Source: Lachnospiraceae bacterium
GTDB taxonomy: Bacteria > Bacillota_A > Clostridia > Lachnospirales > Lachnospiraceae
NCBI GenBank assembly: GCA_009774655.1
Contig: VSOD01000010.1
Location: 1 to 24,885, forward strand
Direction: 5' to 3'
Length of the DNA: 24,885 nucleotides
Below the pieces are notes generated by a model. That model saw only the letters and a program-made list of their open reading frames with translations, did no database searches and was not told the DNA's origin. Position numbers and translations under genes: made by a program. Numbering within the stretch: position 1 is the first letter of the stretch; each line of letters starts with the position of its first letter. This document shows, piece by piece, positions 13,505 to 21,967 of the stretch.

Positions 13505-13529
13505 CAGGCGGCATAAAAGCGCCTGTTAT
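13505..13529 (+). terminator. Weak hairpin after the two-component operon
   Basis: CAGGCG (13505-13510) and CGCCTG (13520-13525) form a 6-bp stem with a 9-nt loop followed by TTAT. The T run is poor, so termination may be partial. Confidence 0.35.
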
Positions 13530-13602
13530 CATGAGCGGCAGGGCCAGACGATATAATAAGGCGTTGTCAGGGACTTGTGGTCGAATAAGGATGGTGTGCG
13601 GG

Positions 13603-14292
13603 ATGTATGGAAAGAGAAGTATCCGGATAGGAAAAGCAATGAAAACAGCCGCTGTTTTAACAGCGGCATTGTTGCTGTGCGGGGCAGCGGTCATGAGCGA
13701 CAGACTTTCGGCGAAAGCAGCCGGCGAGATGGAGGACAGCAGGAAGATTGCCATTACGTTTGATGACGGGCCGCATCCTTACTATACCGAACAGCTTTTG
13801 GATGGTTTGAAGGAGCGGGGTGTCAAGGCTACTTTTTTTGTGACGGGGATGCATGCAGAACAGTATCCGGAGCTGATATGTCGTATGTCTGATGAAGGTC
13901 ATCTGATCGGCAACCATACCTACAGCCACATACAGCTGAGCAGCAGCAACAGCGAAACCTTTAAGGAAGAACTGATTCAGACTAACGAAGTGATCGAGGA
14001 GCTGACGGGACAGGAAGTGCAGTATGTGCGGCCGCCTTACGGCACATGGGATAAGAAATTCGAGAAAGAGCTGAATATGTTTCCTGTGCTGTGGACCGTC
14101 GATCCGCTGGACTGGTGCAGCGACAATGTGGCCCGCATCGTGCAGAAAGTGATGTCGAAGGCGGATGAGAATGATATTATCCTGATGCACGATGAATACA
14201 AATCTACCGTGACGGCGGCGCTTCAGATCATTGATGAACTAATGGAACAGGGATATGAGTTCGTGACGGTGGATGAGCTGTTGTTTGATTAA
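13603..14292 (+). CDS. Exported polysaccharide deacetylase (NodB/CE4 family)
   Basis: The protein (229 aa from 13603) starts with a basic segment and a hydrophobic helix (TAAVLTAALLLCGAAV) ending near SAKAAG, consistent with a signal peptide or membrane anchor. The NodB domain follows: TFDDGPHPYYT with Asp54 (base) and Asp55 (metal), GNHTYSH with metal ligands His105 and His109, RPPYG, TVDPLDW and ILMHD with the last catalytic His. These are the five CE4 motifs of metal-dependent deacetylases, which remove N-acetyl groups from peptidoglycan or other N-acetylated glycans outside the membrane; resistance to lysozyme is a known effect in relatives. The start is uncertain: 13603 gives a full basic n-region, while 13639 has the better spaced ribosome binding site (TAGGAAAA). 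It follows the two-component genes by about 200 bp and could be one of their targets. Confidence 0.88.
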   Translation: MYGKRSIRIGKAMKTAAVLTAALLLCGAAVMSDRLSAKAAGEMEDSRKIAITFDDGPHPYYTEQLLDGLKERGVKATFFVTGMHAEQYPELICRMSDEGHLIGNHTYSHIQLSSSNSETFKEELIQTNEVIEELTGQEVQYVRPPYGTWDKKFEKELNMFPVLWTVDPLDWCSDNVARIVQKVMSKADENDIILMHDEYKSTVTAALQIIDELMEQGYEFVTVDELLFD

Positions 14293-14327
14293 CAAAAAAT
14301 ATTAAACCAAGGAAGGAAAAAAACAGA

Positions 14328-15113
14328 ATGGACAATAATATGATTCTTAAAACAGCGCTCCGGCAGTCGGCTTACGACTGCTGTTGTGCGCCGGAGGATT
14401 TTGTGGCGCCACAAAACAGCACCCATGTATCTGCGCCATCCGACCGGGCCAGAAGGTATCTTGAACTGCCGCATATCTGTAATCTGGTATCCTACGGCAC
14501 CAATGTCGTGGTCACGGGTCAGAAGGAGCTGCTTCCGGAGATTGAGCGTTTTCTTGAAAGTATGCCTGCCGTTGAGCATTGTTTCGAGACGCCGGGACTG
14601 TATCCTTTGAACAGAATATTGGAGAAAGCAGGCGCACGGATCTGCTTTATGGCCGATTATTTTCTGCCGGACATTGATGCGGTGTTCGGGTATGAACAAC
14701 GATGTGCCTATGAACTCAAAGTCATGGAAGCGCCGGAGTTTGCACAGCTTTATCTGCCGGAATGGAAGAATGCCCTGTGTGCGGACCGGAAACATCTGGA
14801 CAGGCTGGCGGTGGGCGCTTTTTACAGGGGAGAATTGATCGGGCTGGCCGGCTGCTCCGCGGACTGTGATACGATGTGGCAGATCGGAGTGGATGTCCTG
14901 CCGGCCTACAGAAAGCAGGGAATCGCGTCGGCACTTACGAACAGGCTGGCCAGAGAGACTTTTGAACGTGGGCTGGTGCCTTTCTACTGTGCCGCCTGGT
15001 CCAACGTAAAGTCTGTAAAAAATGCGATCCGCAGCGGATTTCGCCCGGGCTGGGTGGAGGCGACAGCGAAGCGTGATGACTATATAGAAAAAATGTTGAA
15101 GAAGGATGTGTAA
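14328..15113 (+). CDS. GNAT-family N-acetyltransferase
   Basis: A 261-residue protein. The C-terminal half has the GNAT fold: a strand LIGLAGCSAD, then motif A at about 187-205 (GVDVLPAYRKQGIASALTNRLA), whose RKQGIA is the acetyl-CoA pyrophosphate loop, and FYCAAWSNVKSVKNAIRSGF as motif B, where an Asn and a shifted helix are typical. The N-terminal 120 residues are not a standard part of small GNATs and may set the substrate, which cannot be predicted. AAGGAAGG precedes the start. It lies 35 bp after the deacetylase and 122 bp before rarA, from which it is separated by a promoter. Confidence 0.85.
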   Translation: MDNNMILKTALRQSAYDCCCAPEDFVAPQNSTHVSAPSDRARRYLELPHICNLVSYGTNVVVTGQKELLPEIERFLESMPAVEHCFETPGLYPLNRILEKAGARICFMADYFLPDIDAVFGYEQRCAYELKVMEAPEFAQLYLPEWKNALCADRKHLDRLAVGAFYRGELIGLAGCSADCDTMWQIGVDVLPAYRKQGIASALTNRLARETFERGLVPFYCAAWSNVKSVKNAIRSGFRPGWVEATAKRDDYIEKMLKKDV

Positions 15114-15123
15114 AAAGTGGAAG

Positions 15124-15152
15124 TTGCGGTTTGCGGCGTAAAATGGTATGAT
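15124..15152 (+). promoter_or_regulatory. Promoter of rarA
   Basis: TTGCGG (15124-15129), 17 bp, TATGAT (15147-15152). It shares GGCGTAAAATGGTATGAT with the promoter at 10421-10449. A small GCCC/GGGC hairpin follows in the leader. Confidence 0.65.
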
Positions 15153-15235
15153 AAAAGACAGTATGTGCCCTGAGAGCGGGCATAAGAACGGCAGACCACA
15201 ACATATAGATACAGACGGGATACAGGAACAACATT

Positions 15236-16573
15236 ATGGATTTGTTTGAATATATGCGGAGTACGAATCAGGAGAAAGAATCACCGCTGGCCGCCAGGCT
15301 GCGTCCGTCTACGCTGGATGAGGTGGTGGGACAGCAGCATATTATCGGGAAGGACAAGCTGCTTTACCGTGCGATCAAGGCGGATAAATTAAGCTCGATC
15401 ATCTTTTACGGGCCGCCGGGTACGGGGAAAACGACTCTGGCCAGAGTGATCGCCAATACGACCAGCGCAGAGTTTACCCAGATCAACGCCACCGTCGCCG
15501 GCAAGAAGGACATGGAAGCGGTGGTGGAGAAAGCCAAAGATTTAAGCGGCATGTATGGGAAGAAGACCATACTTTTTATTGATGAGATTCACCGTTTCAA
15601 TAAGGGGCAACAGGATTATCTGCTGCCGTTTGTGGAAGACGGTACGCTGATCCTGATCGGGGCGACGACAGAGAATCCGTATTTTGAGGTGAACGGTGCG
15701 CTGATCTCCCGTTCTGTCATTTTTGAATTGCATCCGTTATCTATTGAGGATATCAAAGCGCTGATCCAGAGGGCCGTGTATGACAAGGACAAGGGCATGG
15801 GCGCCTATGAGGCGGTGATAGATGAGGAGGCCGTGGAATTTCTGGCGGAACTGTCCGGTGGGGATGCCAGACATGCGCTGAATGCGGTGGAGCTGGGGAT
15901 CATGACGACGAACCGCAGTGAGGACGGGAAGATACATATCACGCTGGCGGTGGCCCAGGAATGTATTCAGAAACGAGTGTTACGCTATGATAAGTCGGGA
16001 GACAGTCATTACGATACCATATCTGCTTTTATTAAAAGCATGCGCGGATCCGATCCGGATGCAGCGGTCTATTATCTGGGCCGTATGCTCTATGCGGGAG
16101 AGAGCGTGACTTTTATCGCCAGGAGGATCATGATCTGCGCGGCGGAGGATGTGGGCAATGCGGATCCCATGGCGTTGTGCGTGGCGGTCAATGCTTCGCT
16201 GGCGGTGGAGAGAGTGGGGATGCCGGAGGCACAGATCATTCTGTCGCAGGCGGTATCCTATGTGGCCTGTGCGCCGAAGAGCAACGCTGCCTGCAATGCG
16301 GTCTTTCAGGCGATGGAGGCGGTGCGGCAGACCGGGAACCTGCCTATTCCGACGCATCTGCAGGATGCCCATTACAAAGGTGCGGCGAAACTGGGTCGGG
16401 GAACAGGGTACAAATATGCGCATGATTATCCGAACCATTACGTTGCGCAGCAGTACCTGCCTTATGAATTAAACGGCAGGGAATTTTACCGGCCCAGTGG
16501 AAACGGGTACGAGGTCAAGATCAGGGAACACATGAAACGTATAAAGGAAGAAGCGGCACATGACATCAAATAA
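15236..16573 (+). CDS. rarA: Replication-associated recombination protein RarA (MgsA/WRNIP1 family)
   Basis: The 445-residue AAA+ ATPase has the conserved start PLAARLRPSTLDEVVGQQHI, Walker A GPPGTGKT (59-66), Walker B with Asp116/Glu117 (ILFIDEIHRFN), sensor 1 LIGATTENP and sensor 2 SGGDARHALN, then the MgsA C-terminal tetramerisation domain with the family motifs DSHYDTISAFIKSMRGSDPD and YKYAHDYPNHYV. RarA acts at stalled replication forks in the cytoplasm, loading near SSB and the clamp loader. The length is the family norm. Its last 14 bases overlap the start of the DUF5722 gene, a sign of translational coupling. Confidence 0.96.
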   Translation: MDLFEYMRSTNQEKESPLAARLRPSTLDEVVGQQHIIGKDKLLYRAIKADKLSSIIFYGPPGTGKTTLARVIANTTSAEFTQINATVAGKKDMEAVVEKAKDLSGMYGKKTILFIDEIHRFNKGQQDYLLPFVEDGTLILIGATTENPYFEVNGALISRSVIFELHPLSIEDIKALIQRAVYDKDKGMGAYEAVIDEEAVEFLAELSGGDARHALNAVELGIMTTNRSEDGKIHITLAVAQECIQKRVLRYDKSGDSHYDTISAFIKSMRGSDPDAAVYYLGRMLYAGESVTFIARRIMICAAEDVGNADPMALCVAVNASLAVERVGMPEAQIILSQAVSYVACAPKSNAACNAVFQAMEAVRQTGNLPIPTHLQDAHYKGAAKLGRGTGYKYAHDYPNHYVAQQYLPYELNGREFYRPSGNGYEVKIREHMKRIKEEAAHDIK

Positions 16574-18887
16574 GAGCACGGACGACAAAAGAATCCAGAA
16601 TCTGGGCACAGCGGCGTCCGGCAAGAAGAAAAAGAAGCGCAGACGAACGATTGACAAGGCGAAAGTGGAAGAAAACAAGAAGAAAGCGAAAGCCAGAAAA
16701 GAGCGTCTCAGGCAGCAGATGAAGGAAGAGAAGGCAAGGAGCAGGGCCGAAAAGCAGAAGAAGCGCATGCAGAAAGAGACTGTGATGGTGGAGGAAACCG
16801 TTGCGGTCAGGGAGGGCGATGCTTTGGAGCAGACTGTGATGATGGAAGAAATCGTTACGGTCAGGGAGGACGACGCTCTGGAGCAGGCCGTGATGGTAGA
16901 AGAGACCCTTACGGTCAAGGAGACTGCCGGCCAGATAAAAGAGCGGAAGAACAAGAAAGAGAAAGTTAAGAAAGAAAAAGTAAAAAAAGATAAGGAACAA
17001 AAAGATAAGGAACAAAAAGATAAGATACAAAAAGAGACCAGGCAGAAGCCACAGGGAAGCCGCAGGCGTGCCGTTTTGGCTGCGGGGATAGCGGCAGTTA
17101 TTGTATTGCTTGCCGGCTCGGGTTCCTTCTTCGGAATCCGCTATTATCTGGAGCAGCTGGAGACGGCTGATGCGGCGGTGGAAGCCATGGTGCATACGGA
17201 AGCGGTGGAGCTTGCGGAGTACAGCATGTTACAGCACAAGAAAGAGCATGTGAAGAAAAATGCCGGTAAGGATGTTCCCAAGGCTTTTCTTGACGCGGCG
17301 CGTTTTGTGCTGGAGGGTGTGAAGAACAGGCCGCCGGAGATTGAGCTGACGGAAGAAAATGCAGCGGACTTTGCCACCATAGAGAGCTGTGTCATCAATA
17401 CGCAGACCGGCAAGGTGGATGTGACGATGTCCGCTGAGGGGCTGGCGGTCAGCGACGACGGATATTACTACCTCTTTGAAGAAAAGGTGTACGAAAGCGC
17501 TCTGACAGGTGAAGAGTATATTATAGAAGACCAGAAAGATGTTGATTTGACTTTTTCGGTCAATTTAAATTACAACAGCGCTGGTTCGCGGCTGTTCTCG
17601 AAGTTTGTCGTGGCGGTGAAGAAGGACGGAAAGTTTATGGCCATCAGCAGGCCGCGGCATATTACGAATCCGGAGGCGATTGCAAGGTACAGTCCGGCCT
17701 TTGGGGATACTTCCTCAAAGAAGGGGCTGCTGGTGGATCCGGAGAAGCTCAGGGGATCGGATCTGGATGATCTGGGCGTGAAACATGCGGCTTACAATAT
17801 TCCGCTGAGGCGGCTTCTGGGCAATACGACCCACGCATCTTATCCGACGGTCTACTATACGTATAACGGCAGGAATTATGCTTTTAACGGGCAGGTTGTG
17901 GCGGAGTATGACTATATCTTTTCTACGCTGAGCGGCAAGGGAATTATAATAACGGCTATTATCTTAAACGATATGAATCCGGGACATATGGATCTGATCC
18001 ATCCCCGGGCACGCTCCGGCGGCGCGGGATCCCCGTATTATGCTTTCAATGCGGCAGATGAAGCCGGAACGGAATATATAGCGGCCGTGGCTTCCTTTTT
18101 GGCGAACCGCTATGCGGGAACCGGACACGGCAAGGTCATGAATTGGGTGATCGGCAATGAGATCAATGCCAGAAAGGAATGGAATTACATAGAACCCATG
18201 GATACGGTCAGCTATGTAAACGAGTATGCCAAGGCGTTCCGCGTGTTCTACAATGCGATCCTCAGCGTTAACGGCAATGCAAGAGTCTATATCTCGCTGG
18301 ATCAGCAGTGGGCCAGAAGCCTGTACTCCAACGGCGGATTCGGTTCCAAGGAGATTCTGGACGAATTTAACAGAAATATAAAGGCCGGCGGCAATATTGA
18401 CTGGGGTGTGGCCCAGCATCCATATAATTATCCGCTGACCAGCGCCAAGGCATGGAGCAGTGGCAACAAGGTGGTGAATTCCGAGACGACGCCGGTGATC
18501 ACCATCAAGAATATTCATGTGTTGACGGATTATCTGCAGAAGGAGAGTTTCCTGACAGATTCAGGAGGCGTAAGGCATGTTATTTTAAGTGAGATGGGCT
18601 ATACTTCCTCGGCCGGGCAGGATCTGCAGGCGGCGTCTTTCGTGTACGCTTATAAGGTGATAGAGGCGAACCGGTATATTGACAGCATGCTTTTTTCCAG
18701 ACAGACAGATGCACCGGACGAGCTGTCACAGGGCCTGGCACTTGGCATCGACACGCTGGGCGGCGGCCATAAGTCGATCTACAATGCCTTCAAGTATGTG
18801 GATACGGCGGAATCGGCCAAGCATACGGATTTTGCGCTGCGGGTGATCGGTGTCGGAAGCTGGGGAGAGATTATCTCAAGACATTAG
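16560..18887 (+). CDS. Membrane-anchored DUF5722 protein with glycosidase-like catalytic pair
   Basis: The 775-residue protein has a very lysine-rich, helical N-terminus (1-160) with three 18-residue acidic repeats (74-122) and KKEKVKKDKEQKDKEQ tracts, a single membrane helix near 162-182 (RRAVLAAGIAAVIVLLAGSG), and a large outside domain (about 200-775) matching DUF5722. In that domain, GNEINA (Glu534) and ILSEMGYTS (Glu678) fall where clan GH-A glycoside hydrolases keep their acid/base and nucleophile at the ends of strands 4 and 7 of a TIM barrel. I infer a surface glycosidase, type II anchored, with a long charged cytoplasmic tail. The substrate is unknown. The ATG overlaps the end of rarA by 14 bp; no ribosome binding site better than GGAAGAAG is seen. 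The odd pairing of a DNA-repair ATPase with a surface enzyme is probably transcriptional convenience. Confidence 0.78.
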   Translation: MTSNKSTDDKRIQNLGTAASGKKKKKRRRTIDKAKVEENKKKAKARKERLRQQMKEEKARSRAEKQKKRMQKETVMVEETVAVREGDALEQTVMMEEIVTVREDDALEQAVMVEETLTVKETAGQIKERKNKKEKVKKEKVKKDKEQKDKEQKDKIQKETRQKPQGSRRRAVLAAGIAAVIVLLAGSGSFFGIRYYLEQLETADAAVEAMVHTEAVELAEYSMLQHKKEHVKKNAGKDVPKAFLDAARFVLEGVKNRPPEIELTEENAADFATIESCVINTQTGKVDVTMSAEGLAVSDDGYYYLFEEKVYESALTGEEYIIEDQKDVDLTFSVNLNYNSAGSRLFSKFVVAVKKDGKFMAISRPRHITNPEAIARYSPAFGDTSSKKGLLVDPEKLRGSDLDDLGVKHAAYNIPLRRLLGNTTHASYPTVYYTYNGRNYAFNGQVVAEYDYIFSTLSGKGIIITAIILNDMNPGHMDLIHPRARSGGAGSPYYAFNAADEAGTEYIAAVASFLANRYAGTGHGKVMNWVIGNEINARKEWNYIEPMDTVSYVNEYAKAFRVFYNAILSVNGNARVYISLDQQWARSLYSNGGFGSKEILDEFNRNIKAGGNIDWGVAQHPYNYPLTSAKAWSSGNKVVNSETTPVITIKNIHVLTDYLQKESFLTDSGGVRHVILSEMGYTSSAGQDLQAASFVYAYKVIEANRYIDSMLFSRQTDAPDELSQGLALGIDTLGGGHKSIYNAFKYVDTAESAKHTDFALRVIGVGSWGEIISRH
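16779..16922 (+). repeat. Three in-frame 54-bp repeats in the DUF5722 gene
   Basis: Units begin at 16779, 16833 and 16887 (the third is partial). They encode variants of TVMVEETVAVREGDALEQ. As 54 bp is 18 codons, gain or loss of units keeps the frame. Confidence 0.85.
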
Positions 18888-18897
18888 CATATAGAGA

Positions 18898-18923
18898 CGG
18901 GGCAGACTAGAATAACTGCCCCG
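18898..18923. terminator. Bidirectional terminator between DUF5722 and DUF4364 genes
   Basis: CGGGGCAG (18898-18905) and CTGCCCCG (18916-18923) form a perfect 8-bp stem between convergent genes. The T runs are weak on both sides. The DUF4364 stop codon lies in the loop. Confidence 0.6.
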
Positions 18924-19425
18924 CCAGATATTGATAGAGATCCTGATTCTTTTTCTGCCAGTTGGTGCAGACCGCTTCGGCGGTTTCTTTATTGGGGACG
19001 GACAGCGTGATTTCCACGACTGTGGCGTCCTTTTCTTTTACCGTCAGATGAACCTCATAATCGCCGGAAAGGACTTTGCGGTAATCGGTAGAGACGGAAG
19101 TCTCGTTGCGCAGTTTGAACTGGTTGGCGCCCAGAAAATCGTCGATGTCCTTCCGGATGGAGCTGTCGATGCGACTTTTGAAGAAATCCAGTGTTTCCCG
19201 TCCCTCCGCAGTGATCGTAAGATAGGTGCGGTTATGTCTGGATCTGGCCGTGACGAAGCCGGTATCCACCAGCTCCGTGATGGCCCGCTGGAGATTCATG
19301 AAATTCACATAGTTCCGCTCCAGCATAAAATCATAAATCTGTGCCTGCGTCAACGGAAAAGAGACTCTGTTGAGCATATAGAGTACGAGTATTTTATTGT
19401 AAAGTGCTAATTGATCATGGTTCAT
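18907..19425 (-). CDS. DUF4364 winged-helix protein
   Basis: A 172-residue protein starting MNHDQLALYNKILVLYMLNR, with a helix-turn-helix (about 25-85: LTQAQIYDFMLERNYVNFM, LQRAITELVDTGFVTARS, TYLTITAEGRETLDFF) and a C-terminal alpha/beta domain ending in a Trp/Gln-rich helix. This is the Clostridia-specific DUF4364 family. It resembles PadR/MarR-like regulators in its front half, so DNA binding is likely, but no target is known. Its ATG overlaps the TGA of the radical SAM gene upstream (ATGA), showing translational coupling. It ends at a hairpin facing the DUF5722 gene. Confidence 0.88.
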   Translation of the reverse strand: MNHDQLALYNKILVLYMLNRVSFPLTQAQIYDFMLERNYVNFMNLQRAITELVDTGFVTARSRHNRTYLTITAEGRETLDFFKSRIDSSIRKDIDDFLGANQFKLRNETSVSTDYRKVLSGDYEVHLTVKEKDATVVEITLSVPNKETAEAVCTNWQKKNQDLYQYLAGQLF

Positions 19426-20369
19426 GGAGAGTGCCTTTCATACAGCCGTCCCTGGCAGGCGGCGCGTAATTTCATGGTATGGTGAAGGGTATTGAGTACG
19501 CTGCGCTTATCCAGGCTCCACAACGGAGCCAGCAGCAGATCTTTCGGGCCGTCGCCGGTCAGCCTGTGGATCACGATATCAGGAGAAAGATGTTCCAGAC
19601 ACGCAATGACGAGATCGATATAAGCGTCCCTTGCAAGAGGGGTATAGCTGCCGTCGCGATAAAATCCGGCAAAGGCAGTATCCCGCAGTACATGGAGCAG
19701 CTGCAGTTTCACGCCCCAGGTGTCGAGTTGATTCAAATGGTCAATGGTGGAAAGAAGCGATTCTTCCCCCTCGCCCGGCAGGCCGATGATGATATGTGTG
19801 ACTACAGGAATATCGGCCTGTGACAGCAGACCGACGCAGCTGTCATATACGGACAGAGGATAGCCGCGCCTTATAAAATCAGCGGTTTTCTCATGAATCG
19901 TCTGCAGGCCAAGTTCAACCCAGACAAACTTGTCAGAAAAAATCTGCCGAAGATTGACCAACATGGTCACGATATTTTCCGATATACAGTCCGGTCTGGT
20001 GGCGATGGAAATACCTGCCACGTCAGGATGGCGCAATGCCTCCGTGTAAAGAGCGCGAAGATGCGGCAAAGAGCCGTACGTATTGGTGTAGGCTTGAAAA
20101 TAGACGATAAAACGCTGGCCGACCCGCTTATGGGCAAACAGCGCCAGGCCGGTCTCAATCTGGTCGGTGACAGAAGGATGGTCTGCCGTTTTGACGGCAA
20201 ACTCGCCGCTGCCGCCCGCCGAACAGAAAATGCAGCCGCCGCTGCCCAGAGTGCCGTCACGGTTGGGACAGGTGAACCCCGCATCGACGGCAATCTTGTA
20301 CAGCTTTTCTCCGTATGTATTTTTCAGGAAGGCGTCCAGAGAATAGTAGGGTCTGCCGTGCCACTCCAT
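19422..20369 (-). CDS. TIGR01212-family radical SAM protein (YhcC-like)
   Basis: The 315-residue protein carries the radical SAM cluster motif as GFTCPNRDGT...GGCIFC, with Cys34, Cys46 and Cys49. The longer C-x11-C-x2-C spacing is the mark of the TIGR01212/YhcC family rather than the usual C-x3-C-x2-C. Other family features follow: FIVYFQAYTNTYG, GISIATRPDC, WVELGLQTIHEKT and HIIIGLPGEGEE. It binds a [4Fe-4S] cluster and cleaves S-adenosylmethionine to a radical. The substrate is not established, though it is related to Elp3-like enzymes. GGAAGGAGGCC precedes the ATG. It is translationally coupled to the DUF4364 gene. Confidence 0.9.
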   Translation of the reverse strand: MEWHGRPYYSLDAFLKNTYGEKLYKIAVDAGFTCPNRDGTLGSGGCIFCSAGGSGEFAVKTADHPSVTDQIETGLALFAHKRVGQRFIVYFQAYTNTYGSLPHLRALYTEALRHPDVAGISIATRPDCISENIVTMLVNLRQIFSDKFVWVELGLQTIHEKTADFIRRGYPLSVYDSCVGLLSQADIPVVTHIIIGLPGEGEESLLSTIDHLNQLDTWGVKLQLLHVLRDTAFAGFYRDGSYTPLARDAYIDLVIACLEHLSPDIVIHRLTGDGPKDLLLAPLWSLDKRSVLNTLHHTMKLRAACQGRLYERHSP

Positions 20370-20442
20370 CGCGGCCTCCTTCCTGCGCCGACGCGGACAT
20401 CAGGCGCAGACTGATTGTGAGATTAACGCAATGAGGCAGTGC

Positions 20443-21597
20443 CTATTGCCTGATATGGGATTTGACCGCCTCAGCGACTGCCTCGGCAACTCTGGGATCG
20501 AAAGCCTCCGGCATGATATTCTCCTCGTTCAGTTTGTCATCCGGCACCAGACCGGCGATCGCACGGGCGGCGGCCAGCTTCATCTCTTCCGTGATCTGTA
20601 CGGCCCGTCCCTCCAGTGCACCCTTAAAGATGCCGGGGAAGGCCACCACGTTGTTGACCTGGTTCGGAAAATCGGAACGGCCGGTGCCGACCACTCTTGC
20701 GCCGGCTGCTTTGGCTGCATCCGGCATGATCTCCGGTACGGGATTGGCCATGGCAAAAAGGATGGCATCCGCATTCATGGAAGATACCATATCGGGTGTT
20801 ACTATATTGGGCGCGGAGACACCAACAAAGATGTCGGCGCCTTTCAACGCATCTGCAAGAGAACCGGCAGCGCCGCTTAAGTTGGTGACGGCGGCCATTT
20901 TCTGCTGCATCCAGTTCAGACCTTCGCTCTGCTTGCTGATCATGCCGGCCTTGTCACACATGACGATATTGGTAAATCCGTATGTGAGCAGCAGCTTGGT
21001 GATCGCGACACCGGCGCTTCCGGCACCGTTGACTACGACTTTACAGTTTTCCTTCTGTTTGCCGACTACTTTCAAGGCATTGATGATACCTGCCAGCACT
21101 ACGATGGCCGTGCCGTGCTGGTCGTCATGAAATACGGGAATATCCAGAAGTTCTTTCAGACGTTCCTCGATCTCGAAACAGCGCGGCGCGCTGATATCTT
21201 CCAGATTAATGCCGCCGAAACCGGGCGCCAGCCAGGTTACGGCCTTGATGATCTCTTCCGTGTCCTGCGTGTCAAGACAGATCGGCACCGCGTTGACGCC
21301 GCCGAACTCCTTGAACAATACGGCCTTGCCTTCCATTACCGGCATGGCGGCGTGGGGGCCGATATTTCCCAGTCCCAGCACGGCGCTCCCGTCCGATACG
21401 ACGGCTACGGTATTGGATTTCCATGTGTAAGTATAGGCGGCCTCTTTGTCCTGGGCAATCACTCTGCAGGGTTCCGCCACGCCCGGCGTGTAAGCCAGCG
21501 ACAGATCCTCTCTTGATTTTACAGGCATCCGGGCCACCGTCTCCAGTTTGCCCTTCCACTGTTCATGCAGCATCAATGCTTTTTCATTTGTTGTCAT
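20443..21597 (-). CDS. NAD(P)-dependent malic enzyme (decarboxylating)
   Basis: The 384-residue protein is a short bacterial malic enzyme. The N-terminal malic domain has LAYTPGVAEPC, SDGSAVLGLGNIGP, MEGKAVLFKEFGG with the likely catalytic Lys, GINLEDISAPRCFEIE with metal-binding acids, and FHDDQHGTA. The NAD(P)-binding domain has VVVNGAGSAGVA as dinucleotide loop, MANPVPEIMP and GRSDFPNQVNNVVAFPG. It converts malate to pyruvate and CO2 in the cytoplasm, linking the C4 pool to fermentation; cofactor choice is not clear from sequence. It lacks the phosphotransacetylase-like tail of long MaeB forms. GAGGTGACTGT precedes the ATG, and it has its own promoter at 21710-21738. It lies 73 bp before the radical SAM gene on the same strand and may be read together with it. 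Confidence 0.95.
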   Translation of the reverse strand: MTTNEKALMLHEQWKGKLETVARMPVKSREDLSLAYTPGVAEPCRVIAQDKEAAYTYTWKSNTVAVVSDGSAVLGLGNIGPHAAMPVMEGKAVLFKEFGGVNAVPICLDTQDTEEIIKAVTWLAPGFGGINLEDISAPRCFEIEERLKELLDIPVFHDDQHGTAIVVLAGIINALKVVGKQKENCKVVVNGAGSAGVAITKLLLTYGFTNIVMCDKAGMISKQSEGLNWMQQKMAAVTNLSGAAGSLADALKGADIFVGVSAPNIVTPDMVSSMNADAILFAMANPVPEIMPDAAKAAGARVVGTGRSDFPNQVNNVVAFPGIFKGALEGRAVQITEEMKLAAARAIAGLVPDDKLNEENIMPEAFDPRVAEAVAEAVKSHIRQ

Positions 21598-21709
21598 ACA
21601 GTCACCTCGTTCTTCTATCTTCTATAATAATGAATGACGCTGGAAGCTGTACCGCCGGACCGGCAGAAACTTCCTGTCATGTTATGAAATCTGTGTCCGT
21701 TACAGCCTT

Positions 21710-21738
21710 AGTATAACTTCACGATTTTGTACAGTCAA
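21710..21738 (-). promoter_or_regulatory. Malic enzyme promoter
   Basis: Minus-strand TTGACT (21738-21733), 17 bp, TATACT (21715-21710). The predicted leader is about 105 nt and holds a small GCCGG/CCGGC stem near 21650-21665. Confidence 0.8.
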
Positions 21739-21774
21739 GGTGAAAAAATACTTCCTATTTCGAAAAAGGTAGTG

Positions 21775-21967
21775 TATAATAGTTTTTATTCACAGGGTTG
21801 TGCACCCGCAGTACAGCAGCCGAGGCAATAAGCATCGGTGCCGGGCAGGGAATACAGTAGATCATTTCGGATGGCACATCAGGTAATAAATCCCTAGACG
21901 AAAGAACATATACGGAAGATAGTATATTGATCATTTATGAACATTTATAAAAATACAGGAGGAATGT
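21775..21967 (+). promoter_or_regulatory. rho promoter and long 5' leader
   Basis: TATAAT at 21775-21780 is a good -10 box with only a weak -35 (TTCCTA at 21752). The start codon is about 180 nt further on, and no open frame with a ribosome binding site lies between. The leader contains GC-rich segments around 21798-21850 followed by AT-rich sequence and two copies of GATCATTT. Rho genes of many bacteria are self-controlled by termination in a long leader, so the same is likely here, but no known riboswitch pattern was recognised. The 21598-21710 part of this intergenic region belongs to the malic enzyme leader. Confidence 0.5.

Noticed and set aside
20428..20449. GCAAT/ATTGC hairpin at the end of the malic enzyme gene
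   Set aside because: The stem is decent but has no T run on the minus strand, so read-through into the radical SAM gene is as likely as termination.
21790..21900. Cyclic di-GMP or cobalamin riboswitch in the rho leader
   Set aside because: Conserved cores of these classes could not be found; GC-rich stretches alone are not enough.
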